Part shown: in pieces, positions 18,364 through 27,677 of the stretch
How positions within the stretch are numbered: the stretch's first letter is position 1
How the letters are laid out: every line of letters starts with the position of its first letter
Notes under the pieces: generated by a model
The model's database searches: none
The model's input: only the letters and a program-made list of their open reading frames with translations
Told to the model about the DNA's origin: nothing
Source: an uncultured Pelagibacteraceae bacterium
GTDB taxonomy: Bacteria; Pseudomonadota; Alphaproteobacteria; Pelagibacterales; Pelagibacteraceae
Direction of reading: 5' to 3'
Length of the DNA: 64,000 nucleotides
Assembly: GCA_902620585.1 (NCBI GenBank)
Contig: CACNJC010000003.1
Coordinates: 45,695-109,694, forward strand
Translations under genes and position numbers: made by a program

Positions 18364-20726
18364 TAATAAAATTGTCTGTATTTAATTAGTTTATCATAAC
18401 TATCAGTTGAGATTAATTTGTTATTATCAATATTGTTAATATCTTCAGCTTTTAAAGCTTCGATAATTGTATTCTTTTCACCTATTGATGATTTTAATCC
18501 TGTATCATAGTTTAAAGAAGTTAAATATATTCCCTCAGGAATCTTAAATTCTTTAAAATCTTCTTTATAAAGAGCTTTTTTGACAAAATCTTTGAAAATT
18601 GGAAGGGCAGCTTTTGAGCCAGTTTCGTATCTACCTAAAGTTTTTGGATTGTCAAACCCAACATATACGCCGATAACTAGATTAGATGTAAAACCGATAA
18701 ACCAAGCGTCAAAATTATTATTTGTTGTTCCAGTTTTGCCTGCTAAAGGAACCTTTAAATCTCTTAATTTTTTTGCAGTACCTCTTTTCACAGCTCCCTC
18801 TAAAATTGAAGTCATTTGGTACGCTGTTTCCTCACTAAATACAATTTCATCTTTATGTTCAATAATAGGAAATTCTTCACTACTATGTAAAAACTTATCG
18901 CAACCCAAACATTTTTTGTTTTCTAATTTAAAAATTGTTTTTCCTCTTCTATCTTGAATTCTACTAATCAAATTTGGATTTACTTTTTTGCCTCCATTAA
19001 CAAATGATGCATACGCCGAAGTAAGATTAATCAAAGATGTTTCTGCTGATCCCAAAGAAACAGATAGTAATTCTGGTATATCATCGTAAATCTCTAATTT
19101 ATCTGATAAATTTAAAATTTTATTCAATCCTAAAGCTTTTGCTATTCTAACTGTCATTAAATTTCTTGAATACTCTATTCCTTTTCTAAGTGTGGATGGA
19201 CCATAGAATTTTTTTCCATAATTTTCAGGTTTCCAATCTTTTAAGCCCACTCCTTGGCTTTCGACAAAAGGTGCATCTAACACTATAGAATTTGGAGAAT
19301 AGCCATTTTCTAAAGCCGCCGCATAAACTATCGGTTTAAATGCTGAACCTGGTTGTCTTTTAGCTTGAGTAACTCTGTTAAATTCACTTGATTTAAAATT
19401 AAAACCACCCACTAAGGCTTTTACATCTCCTGAATAAGCATCTAAAACGACAATCCCTCCATTAACTTTTGGATATTGCTTTAGATCCCACGTATTATTT
19501 TCTTTCTTTACAAAAATAATATCGCCCACATTAAACCGATCATAAATAGTTTTTTTATTTGGAATAGCCCATTTTAGCTTCTGTAAAGAAATGTTGTTTG
19601 TTATACCTTTAAGCGTTTTAAATTTTATTCCGTTTTCATTAATTTCTAAAATTTCAGCTTTTTTCCAATTTAACGTCGGGTCTATTTTTAGATTGTTTAA
19701 TTTTTTCTGCCAATTAGAATTTTTTAATTTGTTAGTTATCGCACCTCTCCATCCATGTCTTTTGTCATACGCCTCGATTCCACTTCTTAAAGAATTAATT
19801 CCTTGTATTTGATAACTTGTGTCTAAAGGAGTTCTAATAGATAATCCTTCAGAATATAATGTTTTAAATCCATATTTTTCTTTTATAGACCTCCTAACTT
19901 CTTCTGTATAAGAATTGGCTTCATTTAAGATTTCTATTTTTCTTCTTTTTAAAATAATTTTTGAACTCTTAAATTCTTTAAGCTCTTCTTTAGAAATATA
20001 ATTGTTATTTTCTAAATTCTGGAGAACTAAATTTCTTCTGAATTTTGCAACATCTGGATATTTAAATGGATCATATCTGCTTGGTGCTTTAGGTAAAGCA
20101 GCCAATAATGCAGCCTCAGTATAATTTAAATCTTTAACAGATTTATCAAAATACTCTAAACTTGCTGCTGCTATTCCATATGTTCCTTGTCCTAAATAAA
20201 TTTGATTTAAATAAAGTTCTAATATTCTTTCCTTTGAGTATGCTCTTTCTATTCTAAAAGCCAATATAGCCTCTTTTATTTTTCTATTCAAAGAAACTTC
20301 ATTTGTTAGTAAAAAATTTTTAGCTACTTGTTGAGTAATAGTAGAAGCGCCTTCTAGTCTTTTATTTGCAGAAATATTTTTTAGGTTTTTAAGTAAAGCT
20401 CTTACTATTCCTTTAGCATCTACTCCAGGATGATTAAAAAAATTTTTATCTTCTGCAGATAAGAATGAATTAATCACTTTTTTTGGAATTGACTCAAATG
20501 GTATAAATAATCTTTTTTCTATCGCATACTCTGCAATTAATTTTCCATCTCCAGAATATACTCTACTTGAAATAGGAGGTTGATAATTCGACAACTTTTT
20601 ATAATCAGGTAGACCTATAGAAAAGTACCAAAGTGTAGAAAAAGTGAAAAATAAACAAATCAATATAAAAATAATTAAAAACTTTATTGAAAAATTTAAG
20701 AATTTAAACATCTGAAATAATCTCAT
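18363..20726 (-). CDS. mrcA: Penicillin-binding protein 1A (bifunctional transglycosylase/transpeptidase)
   Basis: A 787-residue class A PBP that polymerises and crosslinks peptidoglycan. An N-terminal membrane anchor (about 10-33) is followed by the GT51 transglycosylase domain, with catalytic Glu92 in SAEDKNFFNHPG and the RKIKEAILAFRIE motif. A linker/OB-like domain follows. The transpeptidase domain has Ser461 of the SxxK motif (GSAFKP), SRN (EYSRNLM, about 529) and KTGT (AGKTGTTNN, about 679). prfB follows directly, as in many alphaproteobacteria. The 157-base gap upstream (20727-20883) separates it from divergent rne. Confidence 0.96.
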   Translation of the reverse strand: MRLFQMFKFLNFSIKFLIIFILICLFFTFSTLWYFSIGLPDYKKLSNYQPPISSRVYSGDGKLIAEYAIEKRLFIPFESIPKKVINSFLSAEDKNFFNHPGVDAKGIVRALLKNLKNISANKRLEGASTITQQVAKNFLLTNEVSLNRKIKEAILAFRIERAYSKERILELYLNQIYLGQGTYGIAAASLEYFDKSVKDLNYTEAALLAALPKAPSRYDPFKYPDVAKFRRNLVLQNLENNNYISKEELKEFKSSKIILKRRKIEILNEANSYTEEVRRSIKEKYGFKTLYSEGLSIRTPLDTSYQIQGINSLRSGIEAYDKRHGWRGAITNKLKNSNWQKKLNNLKIDPTLNWKKAEILEINENGIKFKTLKGITNNISLQKLKWAIPNKKTIYDRFNVGDIIFVKKENNTWDLKQYPKVNGGIVVLDAYSGDVKALVGGFNFKSSEFNRVTQAKRQPGSAFKPIVYAAALENGYSPNSIVLDAPFVESQGVGLKDWKPENYGKKFYGPSTLRKGIEYSRNLMTVRIAKALGLNKILNLSDKLEIYDDIPELLSVSLGSAETSLINLTSAYASFVNGGKKVNPNLISRIQDRRGKTIFKLENKKCLGCDKFLHSSEEFPIIEHKDEIVFSEETAYQMTSILEGAVKRGTAKKLRDLKVPLAGKTGTTNNNFDAWFIGFTSNLVIGVYVGFDNPKTLGRYETGSKAALPIFKDFVKKALYKEDFKEFKIPEGIYLTSLNYDTGLKSSIGEKNTIIEALKAEDINNIDNNKLISTDSYDKLIKYRQFY

Positions 20727-20883
20727 CTTGAATAGTTTAATTAATAAAATTTGGCTATCTTAGGGCATTATAATCTGATTTTAATATTATAATAAGTGCA
20801 ATTAACGACAAAATTGTATATTATCTTGATATGTCAAAAATAAAAATTACAAATTTCAACAGATTAAAAGGAATCCCATTAAA

Positions 20884-22704
20884 ATGGAAAAAAATTTATA
20901 TATCGATGCTTCGCATCCAAATGAAACTCGTATCGTTCTTAAGTCTAACTCCTCAATTGAGGAATATGAATTTGAAGATAAAAATAAGTTAAACTTTAAG
21001 AATAATATTTATCTCGGAACTATCAGTAGAGTAGAGCCTTCTCTTCAAGCAGCTTTTGTCAATTTTGGAAGAGTAAGACATGGATTTTTAGCTTTTAATG
21101 ATATTCAGTCTGATTATTATCAAATTCCTTCTGAAGACAAAGAAAAGATAAAATACGCAGAAGAAAAGATTAGAGAAAATTTAAAAAATAAAGCTTTGGA
21201 AGATATTCCTAACGAAAAAAATACAGATAAGCCATCAGAGACAAATGGTGAGGAAAAAAATTTGATTAAGAATGCTGATGAAGTGAAAAAAGAATATAGA
21301 GAGGAATTAAAAACTTCTTATGGTCTTAAAAGATACAAAATTCAGGAAGTTATAAAACCTGGTCAAGTTATACTGATACAAGTTATAAAAGAAGAGCGAG
21401 GTCAAAAAGGAGCGGCTCTAACAACTTTTATTTCTTTGGCTGGAAAATATATAGTTTTAATGCCCAATACTCCAAAAGGCGGAGGTATATCTAGAAAAAT
21501 TTTTAATTCTTCTGACAGACAAAAAGTTAGAGGTATTCTTAATCAAATTGAAATACCCAAAAGCATGGGTGTAATTGTAAGAACCGCTGGTGCTAACAAA
21601 ACAAAAAATGAAATCGAAAAAGATTTTGAAAACACTTTAAAAACCTGGGAGGATATTGGAGAAAAAGCTTTAAATTCTAATGCTCCATCCTTGGTATATG
21701 AAGAAGGAGATATCATTAAACGTACTTTAAGAGATACTTACGATAATGAGACAAAAAATATTTATATTGACGGGAATGAAGCTTATCAAAAAGCAAAAAA
21801 ATTTATGAAAGAATTGATGCCTAAAAATGTCAAAAACGTTAAAAAGTATAGAGGAAGAATTCCTCTTTTTCATGATGCTAATATTGAAAAAGAATTAAAT
21901 AATATTTTTGAACCTAGGGTAAAATTAAAATCTGGAGGTTATTTAATTATTAATCCAACAGAAGCTTTGGTAGCGATAGATATAAACTCTGGTCAATCAA
22001 CAAAACAAATTAACATTGAGAAAACTGCACTAAATACAAATTTAGAGGCAGCTGAAGAGATTTCTAGACAAATAAAAATTAGAGACTTATCGGGTTTAAT
22101 CGTAATTGACTTCATTGATATGATGAATTTTCATAACAGACGTATGGTCGAAAAAAAAATGCGGGAAAGTATAAGAAAAGATAGAGCTAGGATTCAAGTC
22201 GGAAGAATTAGTAATTTCGGTTTATTAGAGATGACTAGACAAAGGTTGAGAGAGGCTTCAATTAATTGGGAAACTATTTTATCTTTAGAGTCTTTTGCAC
22301 AAAAAATTATAAAAAAAATTGAACTTTTAGCTTTTAATAGTAAAGTTAAAATTATCAAGGCACACATTCCTGAAAAAGTAAAATTATATATTGAAAATAA
22401 ACTTTTTAAAGAAATTGAATACTTTCAAAAAAAATACTTAATTAAAATTAACTTCTTGAGCGATTATAATTTAGTCATACCTGAGTACAAAATAGAACTT
22501 GCAAATAAGTCAAAAAAAGTAATTAGTAAAGTTGAAAATATAAATGAAATAGATTTTGTTAAAAAAAATTCTTTAAAAAATGATAAAAATAATTTCAAAG
22601 ATGAGAGTAAATCAACTTTAAAAAAAGCAAAAAAAACAAAAACTTTAAAAAAGAAACTTAAAGGACCACGGACACTGTGGGTTAGAAGAAAAAAAAAATC
22701 TTAA
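20884..22704 (+). CDS. rne: Ribonuclease E/G family endoribonuclease
   Basis: A 606-residue RNase E/G that makes the initiating cuts in mRNA decay and RNA processing. The S1 domain (about 35-165) carries a charged insertion at about 84-145, as in alphaproteobacterial RNase E. The catalytic metal ligands are Asp366 (VAIDINSG) and Asp409 (VIDFIDMM), spaced 43 residues apart as in E. coli. The tail after about 555 is short and lysine-rich. The CPxCxG zinc-link that normally follows [10 protein letters not shown] is missing, and the protein contains no cysteine. The start is supported by AAGGA nine bases upstream. Its stop interlocks with the end of thiG (TTAA at 22701-22704). Confidence 0.93.
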   Translation: MEKNLYIDASHPNETRIVLKSNSSIEEYEFEDKNKLNFKNNIYLGTISRVEPSLQAAFVNFGRVRHGFLAFNDIQSDYYQIPSEDKEKIKYAEEKIRENLKNKALEDIPNEKNTDKPSETNGEEKNLIKNADEVKKEYREELKTSYGLKRYKIQEVIKPGQVILIQVIKEERGQKGAALTTFISLAGKYIVLMPNTPKGGGISRKIFNSSDRQKVRGILNQIEIPKSMGVIVRTAGANKTKNEIEKDFENTLKTWEDIGEKALNSNAPSLVYEEGDIIKRTLRDTYDNETKNIYIDGNEAYQKAKKFMKELMPKNVKNVKKYRGRIPLFHDANIEKELNNIFEPRVKLKSGGYLIINPTEALVAIDINSGQSTKQINIEKTALNTNLEAAEEISRQIKIRDLSGLIVIDFIDMMNFHNRRMVEKKMRESIRKDRARIQVGRISNFGLLEMTRQRLREASINWETILSLESFAQKIIKKIELLAFNSKVKIIKAHIPEKVKLYIENKLFKEIEYFQKKYLIKINFLSDYNLVIPEYKIELANKSKKVISKVENINEIDFVKKNSLKNDKNNFKDESKSTLKKAKKTKTLKKKLKGPRTLWVRRKKKS

Positions 22705-23489
22705 ATTAAGCCATCAGTTGGTGAGCTAGGTGTAGCAAAGTAATTTTTTTTCATTCTCCCTGCCAAATAAGAGTCTCTTCCAGAAATTACAGCATTTTTA
22801 AATGCTCTTGCCATCCTTATTGGATTTTTTGAATTAGCAATAGCGCTATTAATTAGTACACCATCACATCCCATTTCCATTGCAATAGTTGCGTCAGAAG
22901 CTGTGCCAATTCCAGCATCTACAATTACTGGGACTTTGGATTGTTTGATTATTAAAGATATGTTTACTTTGTTTTGTAAACCTAAACCGGATCCGATCGG
23001 TGAAGCCAAAGGCATAATTGCAGAAGCACCACAATCTTCAAGTTTTTTAGCCAATAATGGATCATCAGTGCAATATACCATTACTTTAAAACCTTCTTTA
23101 ACTAGTATCTTTGTTGATTTAATTGTTTCGATCATATTTGGATATAAAGTTTTTTTATCGCCTAAAACTTCTAGTTTCACTAATTTCCAACCTCCCATTT
23201 CTCGAGCTAGTCTAAGAGTTCGTAGGGCTTCATCAGATGTGAAGCATCCTGCAGTATTAGGTAAGTAAATTATTTTTTTTGGATTTAAGTAATCAGTTAA
23301 GATTGGTTTTCTTTTATCAAGAACATTGATACGTCTTACTGCTACTGTTACCATATCTGCTCCAGACTCTTTTACTGCCTTGGCTGTTTCTTTGAAATTT
23401 TTATATTTCCCAGTGCCGACAATAAGTCTAGATTTTAATTTTCTATTAGCAACTTTGAAAGTATCTTTTTTCAGATTAACCTCCTCCAA
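22701..23489 (-). CDS. thiG: Thiazole synthase ThiG
   Basis: ThiG builds the thiazole phosphate moiety of thiamin from deoxyxylulose-5-phosphate, dehydroglycine and ThiS-thiocarboxylate. The (beta/alpha)8 barrel shows [12 protein letters not shown] at the start, VRRINVLDK (after the Lys/Arg region), [23 protein letters not shown] and [10 protein letters not shown]. There is no ATG or GTG before the conserved core. Possible starts are TTG at 23489 (used here, 262 residues) or CTG at 23474, which lies five bases after GGAGGAGG. It overlaps the end of thiS by 14 bases. Confidence 0.94.
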   Translation of the reverse strand: MEEVNLKKDTFKVANRKLKSRLIVGTGKYKNFKETAKAVKESGADMVTVAVRRINVLDKRKPILTDYLNPKKIIYLPNTAGCFTSDEALRTLRLAREMGGWKLVKLEVLGDKKTLYPNMIETIKSTKILVKEGFKVMVYCTDDPLLAKKLEDCGASAIMPLASPIGSGLGLQNKVNISLIIKQSKVPVIVDAGIGTASDATIAMEMGCDGVLINSAIANSKNPIRMARAFKNAVISGRDSYLAGRMKKNYFATPSSPTDGLI

Positions 23490-23679
23490 TAAAATGTACT
23501 ACTTCTAACTTATCGTTATTTTTTAGAATTTTTTTTTTATAATTTGATTGAGGAACAATAATTCCGTTACACTCTATGGCCACTTTTTTGTTGTTAAGAT
23601 TAAATTTTTTTAACAATTTATAAATAGTATCCTTAGAATTTATATCTACTTTCTTTCCATTTAATTGTATTTTTGCCAT
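23476..23679 (-). CDS. thiS: Sulfur carrier protein ThiS
   Basis: A 67-residue ubiquitin-fold sulfur carrier. Its C-terminal Gly-Gly is thiocarboxylated and delivers sulfur to ThiG for thiazole formation. The sequence begins [20 protein letters not shown] and ends VVHFIGGG, with three glycines instead of the usual two. It is translated just ahead of thiG, and the glycine codons double as a GGAGGAGG stretch for the next gene. No thiC, thiF or thiO is in the window. Confidence 0.92.
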   Translation of the reverse strand: MAKIQLNGKKVDINSKDTIYKLLKKFNLNNKKVAIECNGIIVPQSNYKKKILKNNDKLEVVHFIGGG

Positions 23680-23712
23680 AATTGAGTTAATTAAATAAAT
23701 TATAAAATAAAG

Positions 23713-24150
23713 ATGAATAAAATTATAATTCTTAATGGCCCAAATCTCAACCTTTTAGGTGAACGTGAAAAAGAAAAATATGGCACTATAACATTAAAAG
23801 ATATCGAAAATAATTGTAAGGATTTTGCTAATAAAAACGATATTAACCTCTCTTTATACCAATCCAATATTGAAGGAGAGCTTGTAGAGGAAATTCAGAA
23901 ATCAAGAAAAGAACAAAATGGTTTAATTATTAATGCTGGGGCATACACTCATACTTCGGTAGCTATACATGACGCCTTGAAAGTACTTACTATACCAATT
24001 ATTGAGTTACATATAACAAATATTTACAATAGAGAAGAATTCAGGCATAAATCAATGATAAGTAAATTAGCTTCTGGTATTCTGTGTGGTTTTGGAGCTG
24101 ATGGTTATATCATGGCATTAAAGGCAATGAAAAACCTTTTGAAAAAATGA
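23713..24150 (+). CDS. aroQ: 3-dehydroquinate dehydratase, type II
   Basis: A 145-residue type II dehydroquinase, third step of the shikimate pathway. The signature GPNLNLLGERE (8-18) precedes YGTITLKDI, with the catalytic tyrosine (YG, about 22). NAGAYTHTSVAIHDAL is the conserved core, and the ELHITNIYNREEFRHKS block carries the catalytic histidine near 100. It is the first gene of aroQ-accB-accC, an order widespread in proteobacteria, and overlaps accB by four bases (ATGA). Confidence 0.97.
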   Translation: MNKIIILNGPNLNLLGEREKEKYGTITLKDIENNCKDFANKNDINLSLYQSNIEGELVEEIQKSRKEQNGLIINAGAYTHTSVAIHDALKVLTIPIIELHITNIYNREEFRHKSMISKLASGILCGFGADGYIMALKAMKNLLKK

Positions 24151-24572
24151 AAATAGATAAAAAATTAATAAAAGAGTTAGTAGATCATTTGCAAGAATTC
24201 AATTTAACAGAGCTTGAATATCAAGAAGGTCAAACTAAGATTAAAGTTTCTAAAGCTTCAAAATCAATTGAAAAATTTAATTCTGGAGCAGTTGTATCTC
24301 CGAATAAAGCTGTCTTAAGTAAATCAGATGATACTGATGGTACAAGAATCAAGTCTCCAATTATAGGAACTGCTTATTTAGCGCCCGAGCCAGGAGGAAA
24401 GAAATTTGTTAAAGTAGGTGATAAAATTAAAAAAGGGCAAACTGTTATGATAGTTGAAGCAATGAAAACAATGAATCATGTTCCTTCGACAAGTGATGGT
24501 GAAGTAAAAAAAATTCTTGTAAATGATGGTCAGCCAGTAGAATTTGGTCAGCCATTAATTGTTTTAAAATAA
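24147..24572 (+). CDS. accB: Biotin carboxyl carrier protein of acetyl-CoA carboxylase
   Basis: A 141-residue BCCP. The biotinyl domain is at the C-terminus (about 65-141), with the biotinylated lysine Lys107 in EAMKTMNHV, and the N-terminus is a short helix plus linker. It carries carboxybiotin between AccC and the AccAD carboxyltransferase for malonyl-CoA synthesis. It starts on the aroQ stop (ATGA) and is seven bases upstream of accC. The linker is short, without a long Ala/Pro-rich region. Confidence 0.97.
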   Translation: MKIDKKLIKELVDHLQEFNLTELEYQEGQTKIKVSKASKSIEKFNSGAVVSPNKAVLSKSDDTDGTRIKSPIIGTAYLAPEPGGKKFVKVGDKIKKGQTVMIVEAMKTMNHVPSTSDGEVKKILVNDGQPVEFGQPLIVLK

Positions 24573-24579
24573 AATAAAG

Positions 24580-25917
24580 ATGTTCAAAAAAGTATTAATA
24601 GCAAATAGAGGTGAAATTGCTGTAAGAATTATAAGAGCATGTAAAGAATGGGGTATTTCAACAGTAGCAGTTCATTCAGATGTAGACTCTGATGCTATGC
24701 ACGTAAGATTAGCAGATGAAAGTGTTTGTATAGGATCTCATCAACCTCAAAATAGTTATTTAAATGTATCTTCAATTATGTCTGCCGTAGATTTAACTAA
24801 TGCTGAAGCTATACATCCTGGATACGGTTTTCTATCTGAAAACTCAAAATTTGCCGAAATGGTTACTAAGCATGGAATTAAATTTATTGGGCCAAGTTCT
24901 GACATAATTTCAAAAATGGGAGATAAAATTGAAGCTAAAAGAATAGCTAAAAAATATGGTTTACCAATAATCGAAGGTTCGGAAGGAGGAGTAAAATCAT
25001 TATCAGAAGCAAAATCAATATGTAAGGAAATTGGATACCCTGTTTTAATAAAAGCGGCTGGAGGTGGTGGAGGCAAAGGAATGAAAATAGTTGATCAAGA
25101 AGATCAATTAGAAAATTTATTTTTAATGGCAAAAAATGAAGCTAAAAAATATTTTGGTAATGATGAATTATATATAGAAAAATATTTTAAAAACCCAAGA
25201 CATATTGAGGTTCAAATAATGTCAGGCAAAAATAAAACTGTGCATTTGGGTGAAAGAGATTGTTCAGTACAAAGAAGGCATCAAAAATTAATTGAAGAAA
25301 CTCCTAGTCCCGTTTTAACTAATGAGCAAAGAAAAGACTTATTAGAAAAAACTGTAAAGATGGTAGAACAAATTGGTTATGAGGGAGCTGGAACAGTAGA
25401 ATTTATTTATGAAAACGGAAAATTTTATTTTTTAGAGATGAATACGAGAGTTCAAGTAGAACATCCTGTAACAGAGGTACAAACAGGTATCGATATAGTT
25501 AAGGAACAGTTATGGATAGCATTTACCGGTGAAACTGCTTTAAAACAAAGCGATATAGATCCTCGTGGTCATTCTATTGAATGTAGAATTAATGCTGAAA
25601 ATCCAGCTTTAGATTTTCAACCAAGTCCTGGAACAATAAGTGTTTGTCATCAACCCTCTGGTTTTAGAACTAGAGTTGATGGATCAATTTTTCAAGGATG
25701 TAAAATTACTCCATATTATGACAGTTTAATTGCAAAAGTTATATGTAAAGGGAGAAACAGAGGGGAAGCTATTCAAAGAACTTTAAGATCTTTAGATGAA
25801 TTTGTTTTAGAAGGAATTACTACCACTATTGATTTACACAAAAAAATCTTAAACCACGATAAATTTTTAAAATCAAATTTTGATACTAACTGGTTAAGTA
25901 AAGAAAAATTTTTTTAG
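24580..25917 (+). CDS. accC: Acetyl-CoA carboxylase, biotin carboxylase subunit
   Basis: A 445-residue ATP-grasp biotin carboxylase that carboxylates the biotin on AccB. Visible are KVLIANRGEIAVRIIRAC, HPGYGFLSEN, the glycine-rich ATP loop AAGGGGGKGMKIV (about 160), ERDCSVQRRHQKLIEE, EMNTRVQVEHPVTE and the C-terminal domain ending at about 440. The TAG stop interlocks with the stop of the converging DUF2155 gene (TTAG at 25914-25917). Lys, Arg and Glu active-site residues in the family blocks are intact. Confidence 0.98.
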   Translation: MFKKVLIANRGEIAVRIIRACKEWGISTVAVHSDVDSDAMHVRLADESVCIGSHQPQNSYLNVSSIMSAVDLTNAEAIHPGYGFLSENSKFAEMVTKHGIKFIGPSSDIISKMGDKIEAKRIAKKYGLPIIEGSEGGVKSLSEAKSICKEIGYPVLIKAAGGGGGKGMKIVDQEDQLENLFLMAKNEAKKYFGNDELYIEKYFKNPRHIEVQIMSGKNKTVHLGERDCSVQRRHQKLIEETPSPVLTNEQRKDLLEKTVKMVEQIGYEGAGTVEFIYENGKFYFLEMNTRVQVEHPVTEVQTGIDIVKEQLWIAFTGETALKQSDIDPRGHSIECRINAENPALDFQPSPGTISVCHQPSGFRTRVDGSIFQGCKITPYYDSLIAKVICKGRNRGEAIQRTLRSLDEFVLEGITTTIDLHKKILNHDKFLKSNFDTNWLSKEKFF

Positions 25918-26423
25918 ACTTTTCCGCAATTTACTAACTGTAAATCATAAATTGCGTGATCAAATGGAGCAATCGTAGGATCAGATGAAAAAGTCCATCC
26001 ATTAAAAATAAAAACTTTTTCGTTTTGGTTTTCAGAAGAATCTTTTACTTGAAGGTAAGCAACATTATTATTCATTTCATCTGATTCAATTTTTCCGCAT
26101 TTCAATACTTTAATTTCTAATGGACCAAAATTTGCAGTTTCTCCAAGTTTTACTATAATTTCGGAAGTCTTAGCTGTAATTTTGTCTAAACCAATAAATT
26201 TGGCGCTTGATAAGTTTGTTTTTAAAGTATCTTTTTTTTTATATTTAATAATTTCACTAGTAGATCGATCTTCATTTATTTCTTCAATATCCTCAAAACT
26301 AGGTTTTAATTCATTGAGATTAATTAAAGGTGTGCTTAAAACTTGATCTTCTGCAAAAACTGAGAAATTGTAGAGAACAAAAAAACAAATTTGTAAATAA
26401 AATTTAAAATTTCCAAGTTTCAT
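25914..26423 (-). CDS. DUF2155 domain-containing periplasmic protein
   Basis: A 169-residue protein with an N-terminal signal sequence (hydrophobic about 8-23, ending FAEDQ). The DUF2155 domain at the C-terminus (about 95-169) has the typical LEIKVLKCGKI, NGWTFSSDPTIAPFDHAIYDLQLVNC pattern with two cysteines that may form a disulfide. The function is unknown. The family is almost restricted to alphaproteobacteria and is usually next to accBC and the NDUFA12 gene, as here. It overlaps that gene by 20 bases. Confidence 0.87.
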   Translation of the reverse strand: MKLGNFKFYLQICFFVLYNFSVFAEDQVLSTPLINLNELKPSFEDIEEINEDRSTSEIIKYKKKDTLKTNLSSAKFIGLDKITAKTSEIIVKLGETANFGPLEIKVLKCGKIESDEMNNNVAYLQVKDSSENQNEKVFIFNGWTFSSDPTIAPFDHAIYDLQLVNCGKV

Positions 26424-26757
26424 ATTTTTTAGGATTAGAATCTTTTTTAATCTTTGTTGGTTTATATGAGTCTTTAAGTCCAGTCTTATTTTCAGAATGG
26501 CTTTTTTGCCAATTATATTTTTTTTCTTTATTATTAGGTGGCGAGTCTATTGTATGGTGCATCCACATAAACCAGTCAGACGTAATCTTTGTCGCCTCAA
26601 TGTTATTTGAATATATAACCCATCTTTCATCGTATTTGTTTTTATAATACTTGTTTCCAAATTCATCTTTACCTACAAACTTTCCAAAAAATAGAGTTTT
26701 AAGAAAGGTTCCGAGAGTTTGTCTATTCCACCAAGTAAAAAATATTTTTAAATTCAT
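26404..26757 (-). CDS. NADH:ubiquinone oxidoreductase subunit NDUFA12 family protein
   Basis: A 117-residue homologue of mitochondrial complex I subunit NDUFA12 (B17.2). The WWNRQTLGTFLKTLFFGKFVGKDEFGNKYY start and DERWVIYSN, WFMWMHHTIDSPP blocks are characteristic. In alphaproteobacteria this small supernumerary subunit associates with complex I, although the gene is usually away from the nuo operon. It marks the window as alphaproteobacterial. Divergent from the RNR-like gene across a 95-base gap. Confidence 0.92.
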   Translation of the reverse strand: MNLKIFFTWWNRQTLGTFLKTLFFGKFVGKDEFGNKYYKNKYDERWVIYSNNIEATKITSDWFMWMHHTIDSPPNNKEKKYNWQKSHSENKTGLKDSYKPTKIKKDSNPKKYETWKF

Positions 26758-26852
26758 TTTTTAATTTTTAAAAATCCACACAATTAATAAGTGTATACCA
26801 GACGTTGCGTATATTTGCTATATATCTTTCATAAACAGAATCCTTTTCTAAA

Positions 26853-27677
26853 ATGAAAAAATTTATTGTAGAAACTTATTATACTTGCGTTTTTAAAACA
26901 GTACATAATCTCGATAATTTGAATGACAATGAGTTATCGAAAATCGATTCTAGAAATGATGGAGAAGTTGTTGTAATTGATGTAAAGCTCAACAATAGAA
27001 AAACAAAAAAAATTGGAAATAAAAAAGATACTTCAAATAAATCTAAAGAAAATGACAGTTTGTTATCTTCATCTATTTCTGAAAAAATAATTGCCTCTAA
27101 AAACCAAGATTTAGTTAAAAACAAAAATATAAAATCAAAAAATCAAGCAAATGCTAGATTTAAAATGCCTGATAGGAGAAAGGGTTATATACAAAAAGCC
27201 CAAATAGGAGATCACAAAGTATATTTGCATACAGGTGAATATGATGATGGTAAAATTGGTGAAATTTTTATTGATACAAACAAAGAAGGTGAATTGGTTA
27301 AAGCAATGATGAATAATTTTGCAATCGCGATATCTTTAGGGTTGCAATATGGGGTTCCTCTTGAAGAATACGTTGATGCATTTATTGATACTAAATTTGA
27401 ACCTTCTGGTAACGTTCTTGGTAATGACAGAATTCTTAGTGCTTCATCTATTTTAGACTATGTATTTAGAGAACTTGCAATTTCTTATTTAGGTAAAGAG
27501 GAATTGGCACACACCCCTTCTATCGCTAGTTCTAAAGACATCACTGATCAAACTACTGATGACAAATTCCTTAAAATCGTTAAAAATATAACTTCTAAAG
27601 GTTTTGTAAGAAGTAACTACGAAGAAAAATTAGTCGACCTTTCTGATGTCAGAATAAATTTAAAGTCAAAAAGCTAA
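26853..27677 (+). CDS. Stand-alone homologue of the C-terminal region of class II (B12-dependent) ribonucleotide reductase
   Basis: A 274-residue protein. Residues 104-220 ([78 protein letters not shown]) match the C-terminal part of alphaproteobacterial NrdJ. The 50-100 region is low-complexity Lys/Asn/Ser-rich. The catalytic barrel of RNR is absent, so it cannot reduce ribonucleotides alone. It could be a NrdJb-like partner of a separate subunit, as in Pseudomonas where NrdJ is split, or have taken another role. No RNR catalytic gene is in the window. Its stop interlocks with aspS (CTAA). Confidence 0.75.
   Translation: MKKFIVETYYTCVFKTVHNLDNLNDNELSKIDSRNDGEVVVIDVKLNNRKTKKIGNKKDTSNKSKENDSLLSSSISEKIIASKNQDLVKNKNIKSKNQANARFKMPDRRKGYIQKAQIGDHKVYLHTGEYDDGKIGEIFIDTNKEGELVKAMMNNFAIAISLGLQYGVPLEEYVDAFIDTKFEPSGNVLGNDRILSASSILDYVFRELAISYLGKEELAHTPSIASSKDITDQTTDDKFLKIVKNITSKGFVRSNYEEKLVDLSDVRINLKSKS

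Noticed and set aside
18580..18957. A 125-codon plus-strand frame inside mrcA
   Set aside because: It is antisense to the PBP1A transpeptidase domain, with no family resemblance.
20831..20992. A 53-codon frame starting in the rne leader (MSKIKITNFNRLKG...)
   Set aside because: It has no ribosome-binding site, runs into rne in another frame and resembles nothing known. A leader peptide role cannot be supported.
22903..23268. A 121-codon plus-strand frame antisense to thiG
   Set aside because: The opposite strand is a clear ThiG. The frame has no recognisable domain or ribosome-binding site.
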